DNA from: an uncultured Bacteroidales bacterium
Lineage (GTDB): Bacteria > Bacteroidota > Bacteroidia > Bacteroidales > Paludibacteraceae
Assembly (NCBI GenBank): GCA_946626605.1
Contig: CAMOUL010000001.1
Span: forward strand, 1-64,000
DNA length: 64,000 nucleotides
Direction: 5' to 3'
Shown here: positions 42,292 through 51,021 of the stretch, in pieces
Layout of the letters: every line of letters starts with the position of its first letter
How positions within the stretch are numbered: position 1 is the first letter of the stretch
Notes under the pieces: generated by a model
Database searches by the model: none
Told to the model about the DNA's origin: nothing
Seen by the model: only the letters and a program-made list of their open reading frames with translations
Position numbers and translations under genes: made by a program

Positions 42292-43705
42292 TTTGAATAG
42301 GAAAATCTTTACGGGTTAATATAAATAAGTAGATGCTGATCAGTATCGTACCGATACCCATCAGCGCCCACATGTTTTGCACATAATACAGCCGGAAGGC
42401 ATAATAAACTCCTAACAGTCCGAGCGTCAGCGCTGTATAACCGCCAATCGTCTTGAGGTCGTATGGTATTGGAGCTTTCTTCTGGCCAATGAAATAGGAG
42501 AGGAGCATGATCACGAAATAGCAGACGAGGCTACTGCCGCAAGATGCCCAATAGCCGATGAGCGGCACGCCGACGATCTGCAGCACAAGGGTGATGGCAA
42601 GTCCGATGAGGGAGAAATACGCACCCCATTTGGTCTCGTCCGTCAGTTTATACCAGAAACTGAGGTTGAAATAAATGCCCTGGAATACATAAGTCCACAG
42701 CACTACCGGCACAATTTTCAAACCCTCCCAATAAGCACTGGAGACGATATAACGGAATATATCAAGATAGAAGATGACACCCAACAGGATCAAATAGGAG
42801 AAGATGATGTAGTACTTCATCGCATCGGCGTACGCTTCGACAGACTTACGGTCCTTATGCTTGGCAAATACGAAGGGTTCGTACGCATAGCGGAAAGCCT
42901 GGGTGAACATCATCATCACCATCGCTACTTTGAAGCAAGCGCCGTAGATACCAAGTTGCGCCTGTGCATCATCCCCGGTGTAGAGATAAGGGAAGAGGAT
43001 GCGGTCGAGCGTCTGGTTCATGATACCTGCCACACCGAGCACCAAAAGCGGGAGCGAATAACGGAGCATCTCGCGCAGAACCGCAACGTCAAATCGTCCT
43101 CCGCGAGGAAGCGTGAACGGCAACAGACAAAGCGTCTGGATGGTGGTAGCCAAGATATTACTGAGGAAGACATAGAACACATCATTCTTACCCAACACAA
43201 TGAGGAAGAGGATGTTAAACGCAATATTCAGCAGCACAAACAATAGTTTGAGCGCCGCAAAGAGTATCGGGCGTTTCTGATAACGCAGGTACGCGAAAGG
43301 AATACAAGCAAAGGCATCGATGGCTACCGTAGCGAACATCATCTCCACAAACTCCGCATGGTCTGGATAGCCCAGGACGTTAGCGATAGGTTGATGGAAA
43401 ATGATCACCAGCAAGGTGAAGAGTGCGCTGGAAATGAAGAGCGTAAAGTAAGACGTCTTATATACCGTACGCGCATCAAAATCATCGCGGTTGGCGAAAC
43501 GGAAGAATCCGGTCTCCATACCATAGGTAAGAAGAACCAGCAGCAGGGCCGTCCAAGCATAGATGTTCGTTACAATACCGTATTCGGACGTGCGTGCTAA
43601 CGCATAGGTATACAGCGGAACAAGCAGGTAGTTGAGAAACTTACCTATTATCGAACTTAACCCATAGATGGCGGTGTCCTTCGCCAAGGATTTCATCTCA
43701 CTCAT
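42251..43705 (-). CDS. Oligosaccharide flippase / lipopolysaccharide biosynthesis protein
   Basis: 484 residues from the ATG at 43705, which overlaps the rsmI stop by 8 bp (ATGAGTGA). A longer frame to 43738 lies in rsmI and starts in a heptad repeat, so it was rejected. About 14 membrane helices with the Polysacc_synt-like start (LAKDTAIYGLSSIIGKFLNY) place it in the Wzx family of the MOP superfamily. It likely flips an undecaprenyl-linked saccharide. Translational coupling with rsmI is likely. Confidence 0.87.
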   Translation of the reverse strand: MSEMKSLAKDTAIYGLSSIIGKFLNYLLVPLYTYALARTSEYGIVTNIYAWTALLLVLLTYGMETGFFRFANRDDFDARTVYKTSYFTLFISSALFTLLVIIFHQPIANVLGYPDHAEFVEMMFATVAIDAFACIPFAYLRYQKRPILFAALKLLFVLLNIAFNILFLIVLGKNDVFYVFLSNILATTIQTLCLLPFTLPRGGRFDVAVLREMLRYSLPLLVLGVAGIMNQTLDRILFPYLYTGDDAQAQLGIYGACFKVAMVMMMFTQAFRYAYEPFVFAKHKDRKSVEAYADAMKYYIIFSYLILLGVIFYLDIFRYIVSSAYWEGLKIVPVVLWTYVFQGIYFNLSFWYKLTDETKWGAYFSLIGLAITLVLQIVGVPLIGYWASCGSSLVCYFVIMLLSYFIGQKKAPIPYDLKTIGGYTALTLGLLGVYYAFRLYYVQNMWALMGIGTILISIYLFILTRKDFPIQNVLRNRRNNGSGR

Positions 43706-44384
43706 CTCTCTCGACTTTTGTCTTTCGACCTTCGACAATGATTACTATTTCGCCTTTTGGCGGGGTTTGTTTAAAATGACTGATCAATTCCGCGAGTGTA
43801 CCTCGTACGGTTTGTTCATGCAGTTTGCTGATCTCCCGACTGACGGAGGCTTTGCGTTCTTCGCCACAGACGGCAGCCAGTTGTTCCAACGTCTTCACCA
43901 GACGGAAGGGGGACTCATAGACGATAAAGGTCTCATCCAGCGCGGCGAGGTATTGCAACCGCGTCTGACGTCCTTTCTTCTGCGGCAGGAACCCTTCGAA
44001 ATAGAAGTGGTTGTTTGGTAGGCCGCTGTCCACGAGTGCAGGAACAAAAGCTGTGGCACCCGGAAGACACTGTATCTCAATGTCCGCTTCTGCCGCTGCT
44101 CTGACAAGGAAGAATCCCGGGTCAGAGATAGCGGGCGTACCGGCATCGGAGATCAACGCAATGTTCGCGCCTGCTTTGAGACGCTCCACGATATCGGCCG
44201 AGGTCTCATGTTCATTGAACTTATGATGCGACTTCAAGGGCGTATGGATATCGAAATGCTGCAGCAACACGCCGCTTGTGCGTGTGTCTTCGGCCAAGAT
44301 GAGATCCACGGACTTCAGCACCTCAATGGCGCGGAATGTCATGTCCTGCAAGTTGCCGACCGGTGTGGGAACGAGGTAAAGCAT
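43698..44384 (-). CDS. rsmI: 16S rRNA (cytidine1402-2'-O)-methyltransferase
   Basis: 228 residues. Methylates the ribose of C1402 in the 30S decoding centre. LYLVPTPVGNLQDMTFRAIE, AEDTRTSG, SDAGTPAISDPG and LPGATAFVPALVDSG are the family's hallmark strings. The protein lacks the C-terminal extension of the enterobacterial enzyme, normal for this group. Its last residues (RKTKVERDE) are encoded by a CTTTCGA-type heptad repeat. Confidence 0.96.
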   Translation of the reverse strand: MLYLVPTPVGNLQDMTFRAIEVLKSVDLILAEDTRTSGVLLQHFDIHTPLKSHHKFNEHETSADIVERLKAGANIALISDAGTPAISDPGFFLVRAAAEADIEIQCLPGATAFVPALVDSGLPNNHFYFEGFLPQKKGRQTRLQYLAALDETFIVYESPFRLVKTLEQLAAVCGEERKASVSREISKLHEQTVRGTLAELISHFKQTPPKGEIVIIVEGRKTKVERDE

Positions 44385-44398
44385 TTTTGATTTTTGAT

Positions 44399-45085
44399 TT
44401 AACCGAATCTGCGGTGCAAGGTAACGAGGAACTGCTGGTAAGTGTTACTCTCCGTATCCCATTGGAAGTGCGAAGAGATATAATTCAACGCCTCCTCGAA
44501 GGAATGGAGTTCGTTGAGTACGGTTAACGAACGTTGCATGAGTTCCGCATTCTGGCCAAACAACTCGCGTTGGTACAAGAAACGGTCGCCCAACGAAATC
44601 GCCAAACGGATATCATCCACGGGCTTGCCATACAGCATCGCCTTCGGTGCTGCCGGTTCTTTCTCAGCCACTGGTTCTTCGAATAACTCCTGCTGTGGTT
44701 CTTCGGCTTTCGGTTCCTCTACTACCGGTTCCTCCACTTTCGGTTCCTCCACTTTTGGTTCCTCCACTTTCGGTTCTTCTACTTTCGGGGCTTCTGCTAC
44801 CGGTTCTTCTGCTACTTCTTTAGCCACAAACTCTTCCTCCTCGATAGGCTCTTCCACTTCGAAGTCCTCGTCTTCGTCCTCCATTTCTACGTATGGACGC
44901 GATTGGAGTTCCTCAATATCTGCTTTGAGTGCGGTGAGGACACGTTGGTTCTTCTCTTTCTCTGCTTCAAGCGCTGCGATACGTGCTTCGGCTGCCTGTT
45001 TCTCCGCTTCGAGAGCCGCAATACGAGCTTCATAACCCGTAATGCGTGCCTCGAGCGTTTGGAAATATTGAATCAGTTCTTGCAT
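44399..45085 (-). CDS. Coiled-coil protein with Glu/Pro repeats and conserved Bacteroidota C-terminal domain
   Basis: 228 residues. A coiled coil (about 5-70, with repeats of AALEAEKQAAEARI type) is followed by an acidic linker of tandem EEPKVE-type pentapeptides (about residues 85-145), encoded by a 15-bp repeat near 44720-44790. The C-terminal 85 residues (DIRLAISLGDRFLYQRELFG...ALNYISSHFQWD) form a compact domain I remember from other Bacteroidota proteins of unknown function. No signal peptide. It lies between the peptide transporter (1-bp gap) and rsmI. Confidence 0.8.
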   Translation of the reverse strand: MQELIQYFQTLEARITGYEARIAALEAEKQAAEARIAALEAEKEKNQRVLTALKADIEELQSRPYVEMEDEDEDFEVEEPIEEEEFVAKEVAEEPVAEAPKVEEPKVEEPKVEEPKVEEPVVEEPKAEEPQQELFEEPVAEKEPAAPKAMLYGKPVDDIRLAISLGDRFLYQRELFGQNAELMQRSLTVLNELHSFEEALNYISSHFQWDTESNTYQQFLVTLHRRFG

Positions 45086-45086
45086 A

Positions 45087-46637
45087 TTATTCCGTCATTT
45101 TTTTCAGTTGTTTGAGCAGCGCGAACATGATAATTGCGCTCACAAGACATAAGGCAATCAAGATAGCCCAGTTGTACATCAGAGGTATTCTGTTCCAGAG
45201 TTTGGACGGAATAATACTGAGGTAGTTACCGATAGCCGTAGCTGCGAACCAACCACCCATCATCAAGCCTTTAAACTTAGGCGGCGCTACTTTCGACACG
45301 AACGAGATACCCATCGGGCTCAAAAGCAGCTCTGCGATAGTCAGTGTAAAATAGGTCGAGATCAACCATGCCGGCGAAAGAATGCTTTGGGTGTTATTTC
45401 CCAAATCCATCGGGGAGGTGAGGGATATCGAAGCCAAGGTGATAATACCGAAACCAAGAGCTGCAACTAACATACCCCAGGCGATTCGGGCTGGAGCACT
45501 GATTACTTTTCCTCGTTTCTCCAAGGCTGCGAAGAATGCCATGCTGAACGGTGTGAGGGAAACTACAAAGAAGGGGTTGAACTGCTGGAAATCAGACGGC
45601 TGAGCCGCAATTGGATCATCCATTCGTAAGAACAACGCTACGGCACCGGCCCATAAGGCGAAGGTAGAGAGGCAGCAGATAATCCGGTTTTTCATCTCTT
45701 TGGCCTGGAATGTAGCGAAAGCTGTATAAACCGAAGCGGCTATCAACGCCAAGGAGAAGATGTTAAATCCGAAACGCATCGGACCACTAATACTCAAGTT
45801 CGTATATTTCTTAGCGAAGAACGTGAGGGCAGAGCCGTTCTGGTGGAAGGCCATCCAGAAGAAGATAACTACGCCAAACACAAGCAGCAACGCGATGATA
45901 CGGTCTTTGGTTTGTTTCGGAGTCAGTTCAACAGCCTGTTGGTCTTCTTTCTTTACCTGTTTCGCAGTAACGTCCGCATGCTTGAACCATTTACGGCAAG
46001 CAAAATAGATAGCGGCTGAGAGAACGAGCGAAGCGCATGCTACCCCGAAACACAAACCATATCCGCTATATAAAGCTTCCAGATATTCCGGCGTCTGGTT
46101 AGCGGCGTCATATACCATACCGAACTTAGCCAGATGCTTTCCTGTAATCCAGTTGGCCATCGACGGCGCAAACATCGCACCGATATTGATCGCCATATAG
46201 AAAAGCGAGAAAGCAGCATCGCGTCGATCTGCATATTGGGGATCATCGTACAAATTACCTACCAGAACCTGTAAGTTTCCTTTGAAAAGACCGGTTCCGA
46301 GTGAAACCATGGCCAGTCCGGCAAACATAACCGCCATACCTGTTGCATCAGGTGCCGTAGGAATCGCCAGACCCAAGTATCCTAAGAACATGGTAGCCAT
46401 ACCGATAACGACGCATTTTCCATAACCGATTTTGTCTGCGACATAACCTCCTAATAGCGGTGAGAAGTAAACTACAGCAAGAAAGATTGCATACACACGT
46501 GCAGCGGCTTCTTCGTCCCAACCGAATTTAGCCTGCATGAACAATGTAAAAATGGCTAACATCGTGTAGTAGCCGAAGCGCTCGCCTGTGTTGGCTAACG
46601 CGAGAGCAAATAGCCCTTTGGGTTGATTCTTAAACAT
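45087..46637 (-). CDS. POT-family proton-dependent oligopeptide transporter
   Basis: 516 residues, about 14 membrane segments. The start LFALALANTGERFGYYTM contains the ERFGYY signature for proton coupling in POT/PTR2 transporters. GTGLFKGNLQVLVGN and FSLFYMAINIGA are also typical. It imports di- and tripeptides with protons. Its stop lies 1 bp from the start of the coiled-coil protein, and it starts 4 bp after the ilvE stop, so the three genes are co-transcribed. Confidence 0.94.
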   Translation of the reverse strand: MFKNQPKGLFALALANTGERFGYYTMLAIFTLFMQAKFGWDEEAAARVYAIFLAVVYFSPLLGGYVADKIGYGKCVVIGMATMFLGYLGLAIPTAPDATGMAVMFAGLAMVSLGTGLFKGNLQVLVGNLYDDPQYADRRDAAFSLFYMAINIGAMFAPSMANWITGKHLAKFGMVYDAANQTPEYLEALYSGYGLCFGVACASLVLSAAIYFACRKWFKHADVTAKQVKKEDQQAVELTPKQTKDRIIALLLVFGVVIFFWMAFHQNGSALTFFAKKYTNLSISGPMRFGFNIFSLALIAASVYTAFATFQAKEMKNRIICCLSTFALWAGAVALFLRMDDPIAAQPSDFQQFNPFFVVSLTPFSMAFFAALEKRGKVISAPARIAWGMLVAALGFGIITLASISLTSPMDLGNNTQSILSPAWLISTYFTLTIAELLLSPMGISFVSKVAPPKFKGLMMGGWFAATAIGNYLSIIPSKLWNRIPLMYNWAILIALCLVSAIIMFALLKQLKKMTE

Positions 46638-46640
46638 AAA

Positions 46641-47693
46641 CTATGATTTTAAAATTTCAAATATCTCGCACCAATTGTGCTTATCTTCCGCTCTGCCGAA
46701 CTGTATGTCGCGTAGTGCGTGATAGAGTTCGGAGAGTACAGGACCCGGTTCTGAACCGAATGAGTAGGTGACTCCGCGTTCGGTATCCAGTACTCTGTCA
46801 ATTGGCGAGATCACACAGGCCGTCCCGCAAGCTGCGGCTTCGGACATGTCTGCCAATTCCTCCAAACGTATACGTCGACGGGTCACTTTATATCCCCTTT
46901 CACGCGCCAGAGCCATCAGACTGTCATTCGTGATACTGGGCAGGATGGCGCTGGACTTCGGAGTCAGGTATTCCACCGTGCCGAATGGTTGGCTGTCTCC
47001 GGCGACTCGCCGGATCCCTATAAAATTCGCAGCACTGCACTCGTCGATATACCGATGGTATTTGGCGTCGAGGAAGATACAATCCATTCCCATCGCGTGT
47101 GCCGCTTCGGTAGCTCGGAAAGAGGAGGCATAGTTACCTCCCACTTTGAATTTTCCGGTGCCATAAGGTGCGGCTCTATCCACGTAGCGATTAACGATGA
47201 ACGACGTGCAATGGAACTTACCCGGATAGTACGGCCCGATCGGCGAAGGAATGACGATGAACTCGAAGTCACGTCCCGGTCCCACCCCCAGACGGGGCGT
47301 CGTACCAATCAGTAACGGCCGGAAATAGAGCGCTGCTCCTGTTCCGTACGGCGGCAGGAAATCCATGTTCTTCTCCAGCGCCAGGCGGATAGCTCGTCCG
47401 AATAACTCTTCGGGCACCGGTGCCATGAATAATCCTTCGGCGCTCTTAGCCATGCGGCGCGCGTTATCACGCCAGCGGAAGATTCGTATCTTCCCATCTA
47501 CTCCTCGAAAAGCTTTCAGCCCCTCAAAGGCTTCCTGCCCGTATTGAAGACAAGTAGCCGACACGTGTAAGTGCAGGTACTTGTCCTTGGTTGCGTAGGG
47601 TTCTTCCCATACGCCATTGTGATACGCCGAGCGCACGATATAATCCGGCTCAGTGTAATGAAATCCCAGTTTACTCCAATCAATCTCTTTCAT
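46641..47693 (-). CDS. ilvE: Branched-chain amino acid aminotransferase
   Basis: 350 residues from ATG 47693. PLP-dependent transfer of amino groups to or from Leu, Ile and Val. The PLP lysine is Lys183 in GKFKVGGNYA. LQYGQEAFEGLKAF, YFRPLLIG and GTACVISPI are class-IV aminotransferase (group II BCAT) patterns. It overlaps the WbqC-family gene by 14 bp, indicating coupling. Confidence 0.95.
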   Translation of the reverse strand: MKEIDWSKLGFHYTEPDYIVRSAYHNGVWEEPYATKDKYLHLHVSATCLQYGQEAFEGLKAFRGVDGKIRIFRWRDNARRMAKSAEGLFMAPVPEELFGRAIRLALEKNMDFLPPYGTGAALYFRPLLIGTTPRLGVGPGRDFEFIVIPSPIGPYYPGKFHCTSFIVNRYVDRAAPYGTGKFKVGGNYASSFRATEAAHAMGMDCIFLDAKYHRYIDECSAANFIGIRRVAGDSQPFGTVEYLTPKSSAILPSITNDSLMALARERGYKVTRRRIRLEELADMSEAAACGTACVISPIDRVLDTERGVTYSFGSEPGPVLSELYHALRDIQFGRAEDKHNWCEIFEILKS

Positions 47694-48204
47694 CAAACAA
47701 CGTATCTAAAATACTCAATTCCGTTTGCCACGGATGTTTATCTGTCCAAATATTTCCACTCCAGTCAGTTGTGCGTCTTTCGTCTTTCGACTTTTGACTT
47801 TCGACTAATGACGGCCTTTGCTTGTTTATCAGACTAACCAGTGTCGCGTTCATCTCATCGTTCAGATCCAGCAGCCATTTGTACTCCTTCTCGTAGAATG
47901 GACGCAGATAGTCTGCGAAATACATAAAGTACGGTGTGTGCTGGTATGCGCTCACGAGGGTAATCCAGTGCTGATGTTGCCAGCGTGTCTGGTAACTGAT
48001 CTGTATGTCGCGTGTCAGTTGTTTATGTTCCACTTTCCCTACCGGTACAGTCAGTCGTACGAGTTCTCCCTTCGCATCGCGAATCAGACACCGATTACGG
48101 AAAGTCTGTTTCTCAAATGTCTCCATCTGCTCTATCGTAACCGGTTCGCTCATCAGCGCCTCCATATACGACCTCGGCGGCAAATATGCAGTAGGGAGTA
48201 CCAA
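47680..48204 (-). CDS. WbqC-family protein
   Basis: 174 residues, starting at a TTG codon at 48204 (LPTAYLPPRSYMEAL). The sequence fits the WbqC-like family (FRNRCLIRDAKGELVRLTVPV is the core, read as FRNRCLIRDAKG and LTVPV), sometimes found in surface-polysaccharide loci. The exact reaction is unknown. A CTTTCGA-type heptad insert (QKSKDERRTTD) is in frame near residue 138. The gene lies between ilvE and a four-helix-bundle gene. Confidence 0.83.
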   Translation of the reverse strand: MVLPTAYLPPRSYMEALMSEPVTIEQMETFEKQTFRNRCLIRDAKGELVRLTVPVGKVEHKQLTRDIQISYQTRWQHQHWITLVSAYQHTPYFMYFADYLRPFYEKEYKWLLDLNDEMNATLVSLINKQRPSLVESQKSKDERRTTDWSGNIWTDKHPWQTELSILDTLFDERD

Positions 48205-48205
48205 A

Positions 48206-48235
48206 ATAAATTAAAAATTAAAAATTAAAAATTAC
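48206..48235. repeat. ATTAAAA heptad repeat, left of the four-helix-bundle gene
   Basis: Three to four copies of ATTAAAA. It reaches into the last codons of the four-helix-bundle gene. The other side of that gene carries the same motif in inverted orientation. Confidence 0.85.
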
Positions 48236-48606
48236 TTCAGTGATTTACTCTTGGTAGTTATCTGAATCTTAGCCAGTATATTACAAATATCATCCAAATC
48301 GGTTAGTAAGCTATCTGCTTCTTTGGGAGATAAATAATCAGTCTTTTCCAATAGTCGAATCCAATATCGTGATTCTCTGGCTTCTTTGTAGGCAATGGAT
48401 AGTTTGTTGATGAAATCTGCGGTTGATGTTGCTCCTATAGCTTCTTCTGTATTTGCTCCGATGGATGTGCCGCTTCTAAGAAGTTGCTTGCTTAATGTGT
48501 ATTCTTTGTTTGTAGCAGTTGTGGTAAGGTATTTGTATAATTTAACTATACGAACAGCAAAATCAAATGTCTTTTCTTGAATGATATTTTCTTCAGCTGA
48601 CTTCAT
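48232..48606 (-). CDS. Four-helix-bundle protein (S23/23S-IVP family)
   Basis: 124 residues. The sequence (FDFAVRIVKLYKYL, LSKQLLRSGTSIGANTEEA, FINKLSIAYKEARESRYWIRLL) is the TIGR02436-type four-helix-bundle family, also found in 23S rRNA intervening sequences and near diversity-generating retroelements. Free-standing copies have no known role. The gene splits a housekeeping series (lepB and wbqC) and is flanked on both sides by ATTAAAA-type heptads in inverted orientation, which suggests it was inserted as a unit. It is A/T-richer than its neighbours. Confidence 0.9.
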   Translation of the reverse strand: MKSAEENIIQEKTFDFAVRIVKLYKYLTTTATNKEYTLSKQLLRSGTSIGANTEEAIGATSTADFINKLSIAYKEARESRYWIRLLEKTDYLSPKEADSLLTDLDDICNILAKIQITTKSKSLK

Positions 48607-48640
48607 TTTTAATTTAGAATTTTTAATTTTTAATTCATTC
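48603..48640. repeat. Heptad repeat, right of the four-helix-bundle gene
   Basis: TTTTTAATT-type units, reverse complement of the repeat at 48206-48235. Together they form an interrupted inverted repeat around one gene. Confidence 0.82.
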
Positions 48641-50046
48641 TATCGCTTGGCACGCATTCCAATGCGTGAAAAGCGTATAGAATGGTTGTCTTTGTCCACG
48701 CTCAGCCAGATAAACACCGGCCGTCCGACGATATGATCTTCCGGCACAAATCCCCAATAACGACTGTCGGCCGAGTTATGGCGGTTGTCACCCATCATCC
48801 AGTAATAGTCCATCGCAAAGGTATATTCTTCGCCGATACGCATAGGTTGAAACTCATAGGCCTCCGCGATGCGTTTGTATAGCCAGTAGTTCTCTTCGGT
48901 AATCAGGATCTTATCGCCTTTGCGCGGGATATAAATCGGTCCATAGTTATCGCGTGTCCATTCGTTATGTCCCAGCGGATAGACGTGTCCACCTCGTTCC
49001 TGAGGTTCGACGATCATAGCCAATACATGGTTGTTCTTCTCCAACTCCTCCTTCATGGCCTGCGTCAAGGGGAAATGCCAAGTCGTGGCGTCGATCTGAA
49101 TACGGTCTGCCAGACTGATACCTAACTTATCCAGATATTTCGCGCCGAAGATATGTCCGTCCGTTTGAACGAAATAGTTGAGTTGCACACCCTCCCGGAA
49201 TGGTTCAACTTTCCACTCATTACTCTCCGCTTCACTCAACTCTAAACTCTCAACTCTCATCTTCGTGAAAATCGTATTGTTGACAATTTTCAACGAATCC
49301 CCCGGCGTACCGACACATCGCTTGACATAGTTCTCGCGTCTATCAACAGGCCGTGTGACAATGTCGCCGAAGATATCTTTGCGTTGACGGATGAATGTCT
49401 CGCCATAGGCGTAACGCAAGGTGTAGTAATCCGGGTTCTGCATCTTTGTGCAGACGGTGTCGCCGGCAGGGAAGTTGAAGACCACGATATCGCCTTTCTG
49501 CGGACTCGTCCATCCGGCTAAACGCTTGTACTCCCAATGCGGCTTATCCAGATAACTCTTGCCTCCGCCTAACCAGTTCGGCATTGTGTGTTGCACGAGC
49601 GGCATCGAGAGCGGCGTCTGAGGCACACGTGCACCGTAAGCCATCTTGCTCACGTAAAGGAAATCGCCCACACGCAAAGTCTTCTCCAACGACGAAGACG
49701 GAATCTGGTAGTTCTGGAAGATATAGAGGTTGATGAAATACACCGCCACCAACGCAAAGACGATGGCATCTACCCACGAGAGCACAGTGTACAACCATGG
49801 TTTGGACTCTTTGTATTTTCTCCACCAGCTATAGTTGATGTACTTCGTCGTGAAGGCATCAACAATAAGCGGCAATAACACTAACCAACCCAAACTGGCC
49901 CAATCGCCCCAGGCAACCCAGAATACAAACACGACATACAGCGTGCTCCAGATACCTGCGCGAATCCATCCTCCGCGGGTGGTTGCTTCGATTCGTTCTT
50001 TCAACGAACCCAGAATCATTTCTTTTATTTCTTGAAAACTTTTCAT
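48640..50046 (-). CDS. lepB: Signal peptidase I
   Basis: 468 residues, the long Bacteroidota form. Three N-terminal membrane segments (about 33-48, 50-66, 92-110) precede the catalytic site: Ser119 in PSSSLEKTL and Lys241 in YVKRCVGTPGD. The late box GDNRHNSADSR is typical. It removes signal peptides from exported proteins, so it serves the many secreted proteins here. A heptad insert (RVESLELSEAESNEW, about residues 263-277) is in frame. Its ATG overlaps the dapB stop (ATGA). Confidence 0.95.
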   Translation of the reverse strand: MKSFQEIKEMILGSLKERIEATTRGGWIRAGIWSTLYVVFVFWVAWGDWASLGWLVLLPLIVDAFTTKYINYSWWRKYKESKPWLYTVLSWVDAIVFALVAVYFINLYIFQNYQIPSSSLEKTLRVGDFLYVSKMAYGARVPQTPLSMPLVQHTMPNWLGGGKSYLDKPHWEYKRLAGWTSPQKGDIVVFNFPAGDTVCTKMQNPDYYTLRYAYGETFIRQRKDIFGDIVTRPVDRRENYVKRCVGTPGDSLKIVNNTIFTKMRVESLELSEAESNEWKVEPFREGVQLNYFVQTDGHIFGAKYLDKLGISLADRIQIDATTWHFPLTQAMKEELEKNNHVLAMIVEPQERGGHVYPLGHNEWTRDNYGPIYIPRKGDKILITEENYWLYKRIAEAYEFQPMRIGEEYTFAMDYYWMMGDNRHNSADSRYWGFVPEDHIVGRPVFIWLSVDKDNHSIRFSRIGMRAKR

Positions 50047-50651
50047 ACTAAACTTTCTGCTGCTAATACAGCGCCTAAGGCAAAACCTCTGCGACCTTTG
50101 GCGATATGGGTGATGATAATTGTATCTTCTTCGCTATCCCATTTTACCTCGTGCGTTCCCGGCACTTCTCCTTCCCGAATCGATTCTATAGCAACATTCG
50201 TGCCAATCTGTTCTGCGAGCGTTTTGGCGGTTCCACTCGGCTTGTCGAGTTTATGGATGTGGTGGGTCTCGGTGATAGAGGGCGTGTACTGCGGTTGCGC
50301 CTTCATCGCTGCGGCTAATTCTTTATTGAGATCAAAGAAGATATTGACGCCTACGGAAAAATTGCTTTTCCAAATAAGCATAGGCTTGTCATGCATCTGC
50401 TGATCTTCTTCTATTAGCGAAGCGGCATCCCAACCTGTTGTACCGCACACAACAGGCACGCCTTGCGCCCACGCACGTAAAACATTTTCCTTGGCGGTAG
50501 CGGGAGTAGTGAACTCAATGGCTACATCTGCACCCTTCAGATCGAACGCATCCCCCACGTCGATATGTGCCACGATTTCGTGACCTCTACTCAGGGCAAC
50601 TTCCTCAATCATATGCCCCATTTTCCCATATCCGATTATTGCTATTCTCAT
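50043..50651 (-). CDS. dapB: 4-hydroxy-tetrahydrodipicolinate reductase, short C-terminus
   Basis: 202 residues. NAD(P)H-dependent step of lysine and diaminopimelate synthesis. The Rossmann motif IGYGKMGH (residues 6-13), CGTTGW, SNFSVGVN and the substrate motif ETHHIHKLDKPSGTA are present. The protein stops at GFALGAVLAAESLV; most homologues that I recall continue for about 15-20 residues with a K-G-x-F-x-M-x-D end, so the C-terminus looks truncated. The stop overlaps the lepB start by 4 bp, suggesting coupling. Confidence 0.93.
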   Translation of the reverse strand: MRIAIIGYGKMGHMIEEVALSRGHEIVAHIDVGDAFDLKGADVAIEFTTPATAKENVLRAWAQGVPVVCGTTGWDAASLIEEDQQMHDKPMLIWKSNFSVGVNIFFDLNKELAAAMKAQPQYTPSITETHHIHKLDKPSGTAKTLAEQIGTNVAIESIREGEVPGTHEVKWDSEEDTIIITHIAKGRRGFALGAVLAAESLV

Positions 50652-50671
50652 CTTAATTCACAAAAAGCGCG

Positions 50672-50711
50672 CAAAGTTACAAAAAAAAATCCATATATGC
50701 AAGCATATATG
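50672..50711 (-). promoter_or_regulatory. dapB operon promoter with overlapping palindrome
   Basis: On the minus strand TTG (forward 50700-50702), a 20-bp spacer and TAACTTTG (forward 50672-50679). The -33 element sits at the centre of CATATATGC-AA-GCATATATG (50692-50711), a perfect 20-bp palindrome that could be an operator. Confidence 0.72.
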
Positions 50712-50738
50712 AAAAAAAGAGCACTTTTGCGCTCCTTT
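50710..50738 (-). terminator. Intrinsic terminator upstream of the dapB promoter
   Basis: On the minus strand GAGCGC-AAAA-GTGCTC (one G-U pair) followed by TTTTTTT. It would end a leftward transcript coming from 51.0 kb just before the dapB promoter. Confidence 0.72.
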
Positions 50739-50956
50739 TTACCAATTTCCGTCAATTTTTACACATTATTTATTGTTCAAAGGGATGCGATTGTTTGTAT
50801 TCGTATATGAGGGAATTGTATTTCCATGCACGAACGGAGGTGTAGGTCTTGACATAAAAAATGGGTTTAAAAAGTATATTATATATAAATATATAATATA
50901 GTATTGTACATAAATTTGGGGTGCTTTTCCGGGGCGACAGGGGCGTAACGTAAGCC

Positions 50957-51000
50957 TTGACTGTCGCTTGACCGTCGTTTGACTGTCGTTTGACCGTCGT
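50957..51000. repeat. Four tandem 11-bp repeats
   Basis: TTGACTGTCGC, TTGACCGTCGT, TTGACTGTCGT and TTGACCGTCGT follow each other with no spacer (44 bp). They alternate C and T at position 6. They lie just downstream of a leftward promoter. Confidence 0.93.
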
Positions 51001-51021
51001 TCCGATATGGTAAAGCGGGTG

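Larger units (their letters stand above)
50710..51017 (-). ncRNA. Candidate non-coding or leader RNA with 11-bp repeats
   Basis: A near-consensus promoter (50672-type, here at 51022-51052) drives a leftward transcript of about 300 nt that ends at the terminator 50710-50738. It contains four 11-bp direct repeats at its 5' part and no convincing coding frame; a 22-codon GTG frame near 50770-50835 is the only small candidate. It may be a small RNA. Confidence 0.45.

Noticed and set aside
50957..51000. CRISPR-like array from the 11-bp repeats
   Set aside because: The repeats are too short and have no spacers, and no cas genes are present.
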